Of a DNA stretch of 64,000 nucleotides, positions 55,967 to 64,000 are shown one piece after another. Position numbers and translations under genes: made by a program. The notes under the pieces are model-generated. The model saw only the letters and a program-made list of their open reading frames with translations, had not been told where the DNA came from and ran no database searches. The first letter of the stretch is position 1. Each line of letters starts with the position of its first letter. Source of the DNA: Hawksworthiomyces lignivorus (lineage: Eukaryota > Ascomycota > Sordariomycetes > Ophiostomatales > Ophiostomataceae); NCBI GenBank assembly GCA_002917075.1, contig NTMA01000145.1:1-64000 (forward strand), in the 5' to 3' direction.

Positions 55967-55985
55967 CACGTGACATTATCACGTG
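55967..55985. promoter_or_regulatory. Two CACGTG E-boxes 13 bases apart
   Basis: CACGTG at 55967-55972 and 55980-55985, centre to centre 13 bases. They lie about 900 bases upstream of the zinc-knuckle gene. bHLH factors of the Cbf1/Pho4 type bind this hexamer; use here is inferred. Confidence 0.35.
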
Positions 55986-56877
55986 TGATGACAAAGAGAG
56001 GAGATCTGGGGCGCAAGTGGTTCGTGTGACCAGTTCGCTGGCGCCTTCCCCCATTTTGCGGCACAATTCGCCTGAGTCTCTGGGGGAGGGAAAGAGGCGA
56101 ATGCGCTCGGGCATTGGGAGCGGAGAACGCCATTTTATTTTTCCACAATCGGCTTGGCCGCCTTTCTGCTTTCTTTCTTCCTTTCGTCGTCGCGCCGCTG
56201 CGAATCTGACATCTCGTCAAAACACCATATATCCCATATATCCTTTTTTTTTTTGGACGTTTCCCTTGCCGGCCCCCTTCTTTGTTGCTGCTTTTGCGCC
56301 TTTGTACTATATTTCCCACTGAGTAGCTGCTTGGGGCCAACGCGTGCTTTGCCACTCGCGTGTGTGTTGCCTGAGAAGTGCGACTTTCATTTCCCCATGC
56401 GGTTCCGCCTTTGTGTCTCATAGGAAGCGCGACGCCAAACGAACAATGACTCTGTCGAGAAGCGCTCTTTCTTTTGTCTCACTGGATGTATGATAAGCGA
56501 CGGACACTGCGAGAGCCTAACCATTGAGCGTTCCTGTGTCTGTTTGTCTCGTCGGCGCGGATGGAAGTGGAGCGTTTCCGAGTCTCGTGACGGCCGTTTC
56601 CTATTGCAACACTCTGGACTCTTTCTCCCGAACCGGAGCTTAGCGCACGGAAGCCCTCTGCGGGTTTCTCGATGCCATTGCATTTTTTGGATCTTCTTGG
56701 TCTTGTAGTCCTTGGGAGAGCTCTTTTTCGGCCTGTGGCGGTGAACGGGCTGACTGACATCGCGTCTTTTTAAGCTGCCCTTTTCACTGCACATTCTCAC
56801 TTACAAGCGCATGTCTAAGTGATAAGAAGGCATCCACCAAGCCGAAGAACAAAGGGCCATTTTCGCGTGGCTGGAAT

Positions 56878-59277
56878 ATGGGACACCTGGAGGCGGATCA
56901 GGACTCATCGAGAAATGAGCCGCAATGCTACAACTGCGGCATAACGGGACACCAAACCATTGCTTGCCCTGAGCCAACTCGGGCTGTACCAGCGTAAGTG
57001 AGGAACGAGCCATTTTGATGTAGTGAGATTCTGGCAGTGAGATGAGATGGCCGGATCTGTATGAACGGCAGTCGCTGACACGCACCGTCCAGCGGCCTTG
57101 AAGCGTATCGGAAACGACAGGCGTCAAAGGAGGCCAACAACAGCAACTACAACAGCAACAATCACAGTAACCACAGCTACAACAAACACGCTGCCGCTGC
57201 CGCGGTCAATTCATCACAGAGCCGCCACGCCAACGGTATGGTTGTAACTCGGTATCCGCCGCCTCCGGGCTCTGGCGGCCCGCAAATCACACATTATCCC
57301 CCCCAGCACCATCTCCCCCAGCCGCCATCCTCTATGCCACTGCCCCCTCCACCCCCAGGTCCAGGCAGCGCACCTCCGTACCACCGTCCTCCCCACAACC
57401 AGCATCCCCCACATCATCAGCAGCATCATCGTCAATCTCATCAACCTCCGCAGCCTCAATATCATCCTTTACCACCTCATCCTCCCCCTCCGCAACAGCC
57501 AGGACCGGAAACATGGTCCCACTCCCAGCACCAACAGCAAGGCTACGGCGGCCCTTATCCGCCAGGACCCTCATCCGCTCCAGCCTCATCACCTGCAAAC
57601 TTCCCCGCGTACAATAATTTTGGACGCCCGACGCCACCATCGGGGCCACAATCTTCTGGATCACCCCCATCAAATCCTCCATACTATACTCCACCATACG
57701 GACCACCCCAGCCGGAATACTTTGCTGCTCCTCCTCCTGGCGTCACGGGACCACCGGTTGTTTCCCCGCCGGCATATGGCTCAGGACCCTATCCTTCTCC
57801 GGCCCTCCCTCCACCGCCCCAGCAGCACGGCTCTCCTCCCCCGTCTAGCTGGAACCACAATGGCCCAGCAGGACCATATCCACCACCCGGCTACAGCCAG
57901 CCGCCTGGCGCATTCACGCCGTCCCCTTCATCCGCACTACCTAACACACCTGCGTATCCTCAAGGCAGCAGCAGTAACCACCCTAATTCCTGGAGACACG
58001 ACAAACGTGGAGGCGGTTTCGGCAACCAGCACAACCGTGGTGGCCGTGGTGGCTTTGTTCGCGGAAGAGGCGGGCGGTTCCAAGGCGGAAATTTCCGGCG
58101 TGGAGTGTCCGACAACGGTCTTGCCACGCCAACAACGTCGATAGAGCCGAGCACCCCTGGTGGCAGTCTCGGGAATGAAGAGAAATCGCCATCTCGTGCT
58201 GACGCCAAAGATATACCAGCGGCCAGCGGCATCACTATTTCTAAACCTCTTGAGAGGCCGCCCGGCATCCCGCCCAAGCCACCAACACCGATATCTTCGT
58301 CGGTGAGATCTCGTCCTTACATGAGCGCTGGAAGCAGGCCACGAGATGCGGCAGTGAAACCAGAGCTGGAACAAGCACCTAGCAACGGGTCACCAAGCAC
58401 ATATATAGGATCAGACAACCAAGACGGCTGCCATCCACCAAAACGAGGCCGCGACGGCAATGTGATGAATGATGACGACCGCGACTTTAAACGGACGAGA
58501 CCGTCCCCGGTCTACGGATCTCCAGCCGGCCAGCTGAACCCAACTCCCAAAGGGCCTAGCATGTCTACGTCGCCATATAAAAACGGCAAGAATTTTGGCA
58601 ACAGTGATACGCTTCCTGTCCGGACGGGAGAACGGTCATACAGCTCTCCATCGGCTGTCGGCGGTCTACCAATTGGGCTGCCCGGTGGCGTCCCGGCAAG
58701 CCTTCCTGTCAATCCAACCTGGAAAACACGCCCGCCAAACCGGATTCTGAGCTACGGCGCGACGCATGGCGAACCAAATATTAATAGTACACGCAACGAT
58801 TCCGGCTACCACAGCGGTGAGCAGGCTATCGACAGCGGCAGCAAAGACAAAGAAGATGTCTCCGGCCTCTCTGCTCCTAGCAGCTTGCCGTCTCGACGGC
58901 CTGGGTCTAGTTATGGCCGTAGTAGTCGAAGCCGCAGTCACAGTCGCAGCCGCAGCCCTAGCCGCAGTCGCAGCCGCAGCCGGAGTCACAGCCGCAGCAG
59001 AAGCCCTGCTCGAAATGCGTCGCAGACGCCCCCTCCGGACGCGAAGCGGAGCCGAGTCTCTTTGTCACGGAGCAGAAGCCGCAGCTCGTCACCTCTTGAT
59101 GATCTCGAGTTGGCGATGCTTGGTATGGTCCGCCCTGAGGATGAGAATGACGAGAGCGGCAGTGACGATAGCGGTCGTAGGAAGAAGTCGCGTAATGGCC
59201 GGATCAAAAAGCGGCCGCCAAAGGTTGCTGCTGCTTATAGGTATGTCAAGATTCCGAATCATGACACGGAGGGTTGA
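56878..59277 (+). CDS. CCHC zinc-knuckle protein with Pro-rich, RGG and RS regions
   Basis: Exons 56878-56993 and 57093-59277 (766 aa; intron 99 bases). A zinc knuckle of CX2CX4HX4C form is Cys17, Cys20, His25, Cys30 (CYNCGITGHQTIACP). A Pro/Gln/His-rich middle (about 90-330) is followed by an RGG box (about 344-375, GGRGGFVRGRGGRF). Arg/Ser dipeptides (SRSRSHSRSRSPSRSRSRS) lie at about 644-685, and the C-terminus is RYVKIPNHDTEG. This mix suggests an RNA-binding, splicing or mRNP protein, probably nuclear. The true start may lie in an upstream exon: in-frame sequence before 56878 (KASTKPKNKGPFSRGWN) looks coding but lacks an ATG. An acceptor after CTAAG near 56819 could begin it. Confidence 0.75.
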
Positions 59278-60652
59278 AATGAGACGTGCCGCTATTTTGT
59301 TCGTCTCGAACTGCTGTGCTAACTTGAGTTCTAGTCGTCGGTGGTAGGCTAAGGTGGCCACATATTTGAGAGGTATCTAGGCCGACTTGTCACATATTGT
59401 TACCGCCTCTCCGAATCACTCTCCTCAGTGGCTCGTTCGTTTCCGTCGCCGTCCTGCCACATATATCTTGTTATTTTACTCTGCAATTCTTGGGCCTCGA
59501 CACCTAATTTTGGATTTGGACATGTTTTCACTCTGCCCGTGGGTAGAGAGATTTTTTGCCTTTTGAAATTTGCATTTTGTTTTGAATTCTCGTCTTTCCA
59601 ATCCTCTTAATGCACCCTACTCCATTCTAAGCGTAAGAGGAAAACCTCGCTGTTAACATTTTATTTCCATTTTTTGCTTTCCGCTTGGCGTTTTCTGAAG
59701 TCATGTCGCATGTATGATTGATTAACGATCCTGGGAGCTTCCTGTTGCACTTTGCATTTGGCTGCAGGCGAAACAAAAAGAATTCTGCAGTAACGGCCTA
59801 CTTATCACCTTTAGCTCAAAGAACGATAGTGTTCAGTTATTTGGTTTTTGCTTTTCATCATCGGTTCTGTACGGTCTACATTCTATATTTTACCTGATAT
59901 TATTATTACGCTCTTCGTGCCCAAGCACGTGAGGCGGTTTCATCTTTAAACAATGCATAATAAACAGGCGTTCCTGTGTACCACATTTTGGGTTCTACTG
60001 GCTTGATGTTTTCTCTTCTTTGTCCCGCCTACGACATAAATGCTATAGATTCACTGTGTCATAAAAGATAGATAGTCTCATTTCCTAATCGGTTACATGG
60101 AGATAAAAAGTCACGATGATGAGATGTTCAAAAGAGTCTCGGCCGAATGCACTTTGCCTTTTATTTGTTCAGTGCCATCTTTGATTTTGTGCGCGTGGCG
60201 TACGAACAAAGCGCCCGTTTTCCGATGAACGAATCTAGCCAACGAAAGAACAAAACAAATTACGACTTTTAAGAATCTGGAAGCATCGATACATGTTCTC
60301 TCACTGCCAAATATGCAAATATATGCATTTACAAAAATGAGGAGACCTGGAGGCTGCTCTTGTTGAACCAGGCATAACAATAGCTTGCGATAAACATCCC
60401 ATCAGGTTCTGAAATCCAGCAAACAGAATATATCCCGTCACGAGAATGTAAAGAATATATATATCGCCGTGTCCGTGCATCTGAATATGCTGTTCAGGAT
60501 GATATTTGGAGGCATCTCCAAGCCTATATAAACATCCAGGCACTCCTGCACACGGCAGGTTTTCCTTTCTGCGTTTTTCTTCATCATTAGCAACAGTAAA
60601 AAGCGTGACACATCCCAGCCTAGCAATATATTATACATTCAATCAGACGAAG
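59278..60652. other. Non-coding spacer
   Basis: 1.4 kb, AT-rich 3' flank of the zinc-knuckle gene and promoter of the Pro-rich protein gene, with a TATA box at 60525-60532. No open frame is supported. Confidence 0.5.
60525..60532 (+). promoter_or_regulatory. TATA box of the Pro-rich protein gene
   Basis: TATATAAA, 121 bases before the ATG at 60653, the same distance as seen for the esterase gene. Confidence 0.5.
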
Positions 60653-61264
60653 ATGAGTGGAAACCCACCGCGGTCTTCTCCGTCCCCTCCCCCTCCCCCT
60701 CGCGCCCACCCTCCCATGTACATCAATCCGCCGCCTCCTGGCAGTAGTATCCCGCCGCCGCCTTCGAGCTCTTCTACTTTACGGGGCCCCGTTTCTGGTG
60801 CGCTCCGTTACAACATACCCCCTCCTCCCCGTAATGATTCCCGTCGTGCCGCGCTTTTGAGAGAGCAGGCAGTGCCGCAAATGCGACATCAGTCGGATAT
60901 GCCTCCTCGGCCCTCGCCGCCACACTTTGGCCGCGAAAGTGAGTTAGCTTCTCGCCCTAGTGCTCCTGCTGGCAGAGGTTTTGCTGTTCAAACCCAGACG
61001 CAGCCGCGGTCAGTCGCACCCCCTCCGCTAAGCCGCACGCAGGCTGTTCGTCCTGGTGAACGGCGGCGACCCCGGCGGCCGCCTCTCGAACAACAGCCAC
61101 CGCCCCGGAGGGCCGATGAGGCGACTATGGCTTCCTCTTCTGCTGTCGCGTCATCTTCTACTGGGCCTTATTCAACGACAAGCCCGGCTTACCCTGTAAC
61201 GACAAAGGAACAACATCGTAAAGGCGAGAGCCGTTTCATAGAGCACTTTGAGCCTGGAGAGTAA
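60653..61264 (+). CDS. Small Pro-rich disordered protein
   Basis: 203 aa starting MSGNPPRSSPSPPPPPR. It is rich in Pro, Ser and Arg throughout, with polyproline runs such as INPPPPGSSIPPPPSSSS. The end is more ordered: TTKEQHRKGESRFIEHFEPGE. I recognise no domain. The stop TAA overlaps a GTAAGC that could be a splice donor. An acceptor about 47 bases on would add only a few residues, so I end the gene at 61264. A separate Lys/Arg-rich frame at 61273-61455 (KKSIVTNPEKHKLRERTKIK) might be a continuation if another splice pattern is used. The polyproline runs may bind SH3 or WW domains (inference). Confidence 0.55.
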   Translation: MSGNPPRSSPSPPPPPRAHPPMYINPPPPGSSIPPPPSSSSTLRGPVSGALRYNIPPPPRNDSRRAALLREQAVPQMRHQSDMPPRPSPPHFGRESELASRPSAPAGRGFAVQTQTQPRSVAPPPLSRTQAVRPGERRRPRRPPLEQQPPPRRADEATMASSSAVASSSTGPYSTTSPAYPVTTKEQHRKGESRFIEHFEPGE

Positions 61265-61705
61265 GCTAAGGGATGCAAGTACTTCATTTCCGAATTGCAC
61301 TAGCAGAGCGAGCTTCTAAGAAAAGCATAGTTACGAATCCTGAGAAGCACAAGCTCCGAGAAAGGACCAAGATTAAGACAGGTAGGATATCTAAGTTGAA
61401 GCTTGAAGGATCAGCTTTCCTGGAGAGGCGTATTTCCACAGAAATCGGCGAATAAAGAAATAAAAGACATATTATACCTACGGCTTGTATTTATGCCCCT
61501 AATCAATTCAAATGTGCCACAATCTCTAATTCCATCATCTGGAATACAGTAAAGGACGAATTACGTATTGTTGATATTTTTAGTTAACTTTGTTAAGCGG
61601 GGTTTTTTTAGGTAACTTACAGCTGTGCAATCTGCCTCATTGTATTCTATTATTTGAATTTAGCAACAGGTTACTAAAGCCTTCAAGACGCCGCGCACTT
61701 TATGG
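61265..61705. other. 3' spacer with a small charged frame
   Basis: 441 bases between convergent genes. The Lys/Arg-rich 60-codon frame at 61273-61455 is the only notable content; the rest is AT-rich. Confidence 0.4.
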
Positions 61706-62518
61706 CTACGTCTTGGAGGCGCTGCTCTTATCTTGCTCCTCCGCCCGGCGCTTCTGCAGCGCCTTGTCCCTCGTCCTGGTCAAGAGACAATCCGCCTTCC
61801 TTGCGACCCAAAACACGTAATCCTCCATCTTGACTGCGTCGCCCTGCGGCGGGCCGGCCCGGTGTACCGTCATAAACAATGTGGGGTCGTGGGCGACGCT
61901 GGCGGCGGTCGCGCGGCCGGGGTCGATGATCCCGAGCTCCGTCTCGACGGCCACGCGGTAGTTCTCGATGAGGCCGTGCTGCATCGCCTGGTCGTCGATG
62001 TCGCTGGAGTGCAGGAACGGCGTGTAGAGGAAGAACTGGCGCGCCACCGCGTGCTCAAAGCTCCACCCGTTCTTGAGCCAGCGCTCCAGGCGCCACGGGC
62101 GCAGGTCGGCCGGGAGGGTGAGGCACTGCCTGCAGAGGCGCAGGGCGAGCGGCATGAAGGACCGCTTGGCCTGCGCTCTCTCTGGACCCTCGAAGAGGTG
62201 CGAAGACGCTTGGTCGAAGAGCAAGATGAGGCCGGAGCAGAGGAGGGGGAAGTCTGGGGATTCAGGCGGCGGCAGGAACTGCAGAAGGTCGGTGGGGAAG
62301 TTTTCAACGCCAATTGCCAGCATGGGCCGGATGGCGGACTCGAGGCAGGCTGCTTTCCAGTCATCGTCGTGGTCGTACTCGCCGGTATGGAGATGGTAGC
62401 CGACCTGGCTGAAGTTGAGGGTTGAGCCTTTGGGCCATGGGTACTGAAGTTCGTGAACCTTGGTAAGCAGGGTGGGGGTGAGGATTTGGTGGAGGTCGGG
62501 CTTCGTCGTTATAGACAT
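61706..62518 (-). CDS. DUF924-like protein
   Basis: Single exon, 270 aa from the ATG at 62518 (MSITTKPDLHQILTP). LLCSGLILLFDQASSHLFEG, in the position where DUF924 proteins have a LLDQFPRN-type motif, and ARQFFLYTPFLHSSDIDDQ, like their FYLPFMHSED segment, suggest a distant helical DUF924-type fold. The core residues differ, so this is a divergent fungal branch at best. An Asp/Trp-rich part (EYDHDDDWKAACLES) lies near residue 50, and the C-terminus is Lys/Arg/Glu-rich. The function of DUF924 is not known. No signal peptide or membrane segment is seen. The frame is clearly coding. Confidence 0.7.
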   Translation of the reverse strand: MSITTKPDLHQILTPTLLTKVHELQYPWPKGSTLNFSQVGYHLHTGEYDHDDDWKAACLESAIRPMLAIGVENFPTDLLQFLPPPESPDFPLLCSGLILLFDQASSHLFEGPERAQAKRSFMPLALRLCRQCLTLPADLRPWRLERWLKNGWSFEHAVARQFFLYTPFLHSSDIDDQAMQHGLIENYRVAVETELGIIDPGRATAASVAHDPTLFMTVHRAGPPQGDAVKMEDYVFWVARKADCLLTRTRDKALQKRRAEEQDKSSASKT

Positions 62519-63729
62519 TGTAAACGTGGTCGATTGTTTGCTAGATGATTTTTATGAGGGTAATATGAGGGCTGAGATGGTCGTCCACTGAACAATCTTG
62601 GCGGGCCTTTCTTCTCTCGTTTTGAAGTTCGATGAGAGTTTTCGGTGATCTTACAAAGCAACTTTGCGAGTCGGAACGGACTCTGCTATCTGGACAGGCT
62701 AGGGAAGTTTATGTTCTGTAGATGTTAACGTTACATTCGAGTCCTTAGTGTTTACGAGACGCGCGTGCAGCACGAAGAGAGCAAATACGTACGATCTACA
62801 CACAAGATAGCTGAGGGCCTAAGTTATATATCATTTTGCTACCGTGTCTTTTTCATTTCTTCAAGCTTTCCACAGCCAAGCGCTATGAAGGCACCGCAAT
62901 CTTCGTCGACGGCACATCAGCGACTAAACGATGCAAAGTAAAGAGTTATAAGCCCTTTCGTTACGGTCAGAGACTGTCATCGACGCTATCATCGCAAGAT
63001 GCGTTGCTCCGGCGCCGTCCAAAAAAAAAATTGCAAGCGATGCATTCAAAGCAGCAGTATTTGTACGTACAGCCTTGGTAAGCCAGTGGAGGAAAGACGG
63101 AAGAGGCTTTGTGTTGATTAAATTATTGCAAAGGTACCTTTGAGGCAGAAAGGATTCTGCAAAGCCATATAGCCAGATCCGGTTTCGTACAATCATTGAT
63201 AAAATCATCTAAAATTTCTAGTGATACTTGATTTGCCCTTTCTTGTAAAAAGGAGTGATTTCGCATACCAGTATATCTCGAATATGACTTCCTGCCTAGA
63301 ACGGCAACTGCACGTCTCCGCTTATAAGGCTGAGGACCAACGACGACCAACGATGACGACCTGCTTGCAAAGCAGCCCCACTTTTCTTTAATCTTTCCAG
63401 CAGCAGGCTCCAGGCGTCGCTTCCCCCTCCCCCACGTTTCCCATCTGCAAAAGGAGGAAGTGGCAGGCAGCCAGACGCCCACGCCACTCACTGCCACTGC
63501 CTCTACTGACTAACACGTCATTACCTGATCGACTTGGCTGCTTGTAGCTACATAATTATGAGCTACTAGCTATCGGCAATATCAAACGTCGGACTTGATG
63601 ATCTAAACAACTCTTTGCCGTCTTCCTCTTCTTCGTTGAACTGCCTAAATACATAGTTTCATTCTATCGACAGAACAGCAACCAACTATTGGAGACCATC
63701 GATAATTCTCTGGGGACGCATCGGCAACA
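62519..63729. other. Divergent promoter spacer
   Basis: 1.2 kb between the DUF924-like gene and the gene at the right edge. Small open frames here lack protein-like features, and I see no repeat or RNA gene. Confidence 0.5.
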
Positions 63730-64000
63730 ATGGCTCCCACCACTAGCAACAATCCGCTCAGCCCGGATCGTCTCTTGCAGACGATGATCGCCGTGCTGCC
63801 GTCGACGTCAGAGCATCAGCGTCTGAACTTGCACAGAGACGATAACACAAATGTCGGCGGCAGAAGCGATCAGACTAATGAGAGTGCTGCTCCTGCTGCG
63901 GCAGCGCCCGCATCAACAGGCCTGGCCAGCACCAGCACGGACGCCGCGGCGCCGGCTGAGGACGACGATGCATCGGTGCTCTTTTCCATGTCTGAGGCCT
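63730..64000 (+). CDS. 5' end of an unidentified gene (partial)
   Basis: From the ATG at 63730 the frame stays open for 90 codons to the window edge: MAPTTSNNPLSPDRLLQTMI, then a Ser/Ala/Asp/Thr-rich stretch with DDNTNVGG and EDDDASVLFSMSEA. The composition suggests a disordered N-terminus. The conserved part, if any, is outside the window, so no function can be given. The ATG follows a long leader with ACAACAATGG context. Confidence 0.55.
   Translation, partial: MAPTTSNNPLSPDRLLQTMIAVLPSTSEHQRLNLHRDDNTNVGGRSDQTNESAAPAAAAPASTGLASTSTDAAAPAEDDDASVLFSMSEA

Larger units (their letters stand above)
52913..56877. other. Gene-poor AT-rich region
   Basis: About 4 kb, AT-rich between 52950 and 55960. 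Apart from the possible small Cys-rich frame at 53639-53875, I see no gene. Features include an ATATATATACATATATATATAT block near 55304-55326, E-box motifs at 55368-55373, 55967-55972 and 55980-55985, and more GC-rich promoter-like sequence from about 56030 on, before the zinc-knuckle gene. Confidence 0.5.

Noticed and set aside
61733..62425. 230-codon plus-strand frame opposite the DUF924-like gene
   Set aside because: Val/Gly/Glu/Arg-rich shadow; the minus frame has the recognisable FFLYTPFLHSSD segment.
1..64000. CRISPR arrays, tRNA and rRNA genes
   Set aside because: No regularly spaced short repeats with unique spacers and no clear tRNA B-box or cloverleaf found by eye; CRISPR arrays are not expected in a fungal nuclear genome.
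1..64000. Secondary-metabolite cluster or intact transposon
   Set aside because: No polyketide synthase, non-ribosomal peptide synthetase, terpene cyclase, transposase or reverse transcriptase sequence was seen on either strand.

Overview
The window is nuclear DNA of a filamentous ascomycete (Pezizomycotina, most likely Sordariomycetes). The protein-coding genes carry short introns, mostly 47-130 bases, with GTAAGT/GTGAGT/GTACGT-type donors and CTGAC/CTAAC-like branch sites. Coding stretches are GC-rich at third positions and spacers are AT-rich. The gene families are typically fungal: YVC1-type TRP channel, RTA1 family, DUF4246, a Bqt4-like APSES protein, and secreted CAZymes. The species cannot be named from the sequence alone.

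Layout, left to right. 0-0.8 kb: 5' part of an NSE1-like SMC5/6 subunit gene (minus), cut by the window edge. 0.8-4.3 kb: AT-rich spacer made of degenerate repeats, including a 98-bp tandem array. 4.3-6.5 kb: a 727-aa acidic protein whose N-terminal third resembles fungal HNH-family proteins. 9.0-11.7 kb: five-exon YVC1-like cation channel (minus). 12.8-15.5 kb: two secreted hemicellulose enzymes in tandem, a GH5 mannanase and a CE3-like esterase. 16.5-19.2 kb: DUF4246 protein. 20.7-23.0 kb: RTA1-like membrane protein with a Ser/Thr-rich N-terminus. 25.7-28.0 kb: Mid2-like cell-surface sensor. 29.2-30.0 kb: DJ-1/Hsp31-like protein, converging on a DPP5-like S9 peptidase (30.2-32.9 kb). 33.9-34.9 kb: aminoglycoside-phosphotransferase-like gene with one in-frame stop, flanked by ~135-bp direct repeats. 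35.7-37.0 kb: canonical RTA1 protein. 39.6-41.0 kb: 3-hydroxyisobutyrate dehydrogenase. 42.6-44.2 kb: Bqt4-like APSES protein. 45.9-46.6 kb: a possible degenerate gene. 46.9-48.7 kb: Rho GDP-dissociation inhibitor, whose 1-kb first intron holds an in-frame alternative N-terminus. 49.6-50.7 kb: Ppg1-type PP2A-like phosphatase. 51.9-52.9 kb: F-box protein. 53-56.8 kb: gene-poor AT-rich stretch with one possible small Cys-rich gene. 56.9-59.3 kb: CCHC zinc-knuckle/RGG/RS protein. 60.7-61.3 kb: Pro-rich disordered protein. 61.7-62.5 kb: DUF924-like protein. 63.7-64.0 kb: start of an unidentified gene.

Most genes are ordinary, independently transcribed housekeeping or accessory loci, and I see no secondary-metabolite cluster or intact transposon. 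The only clear functional pairing is the mannanase-esterase tandem. The less ordinary parts are the alternative N-terminus of the RhoGDI gene, the HNH-like protein that appears to lack its nuclease core, the APH locus (nonsense codon plus flanking repeats with RIP-like differences), the DUF4246 protein with oxygenase-like C-terminal residues, and several small repeat structures. Exon borders were read by hand. Every multi-exon model below keeps one frame across all its junctions.
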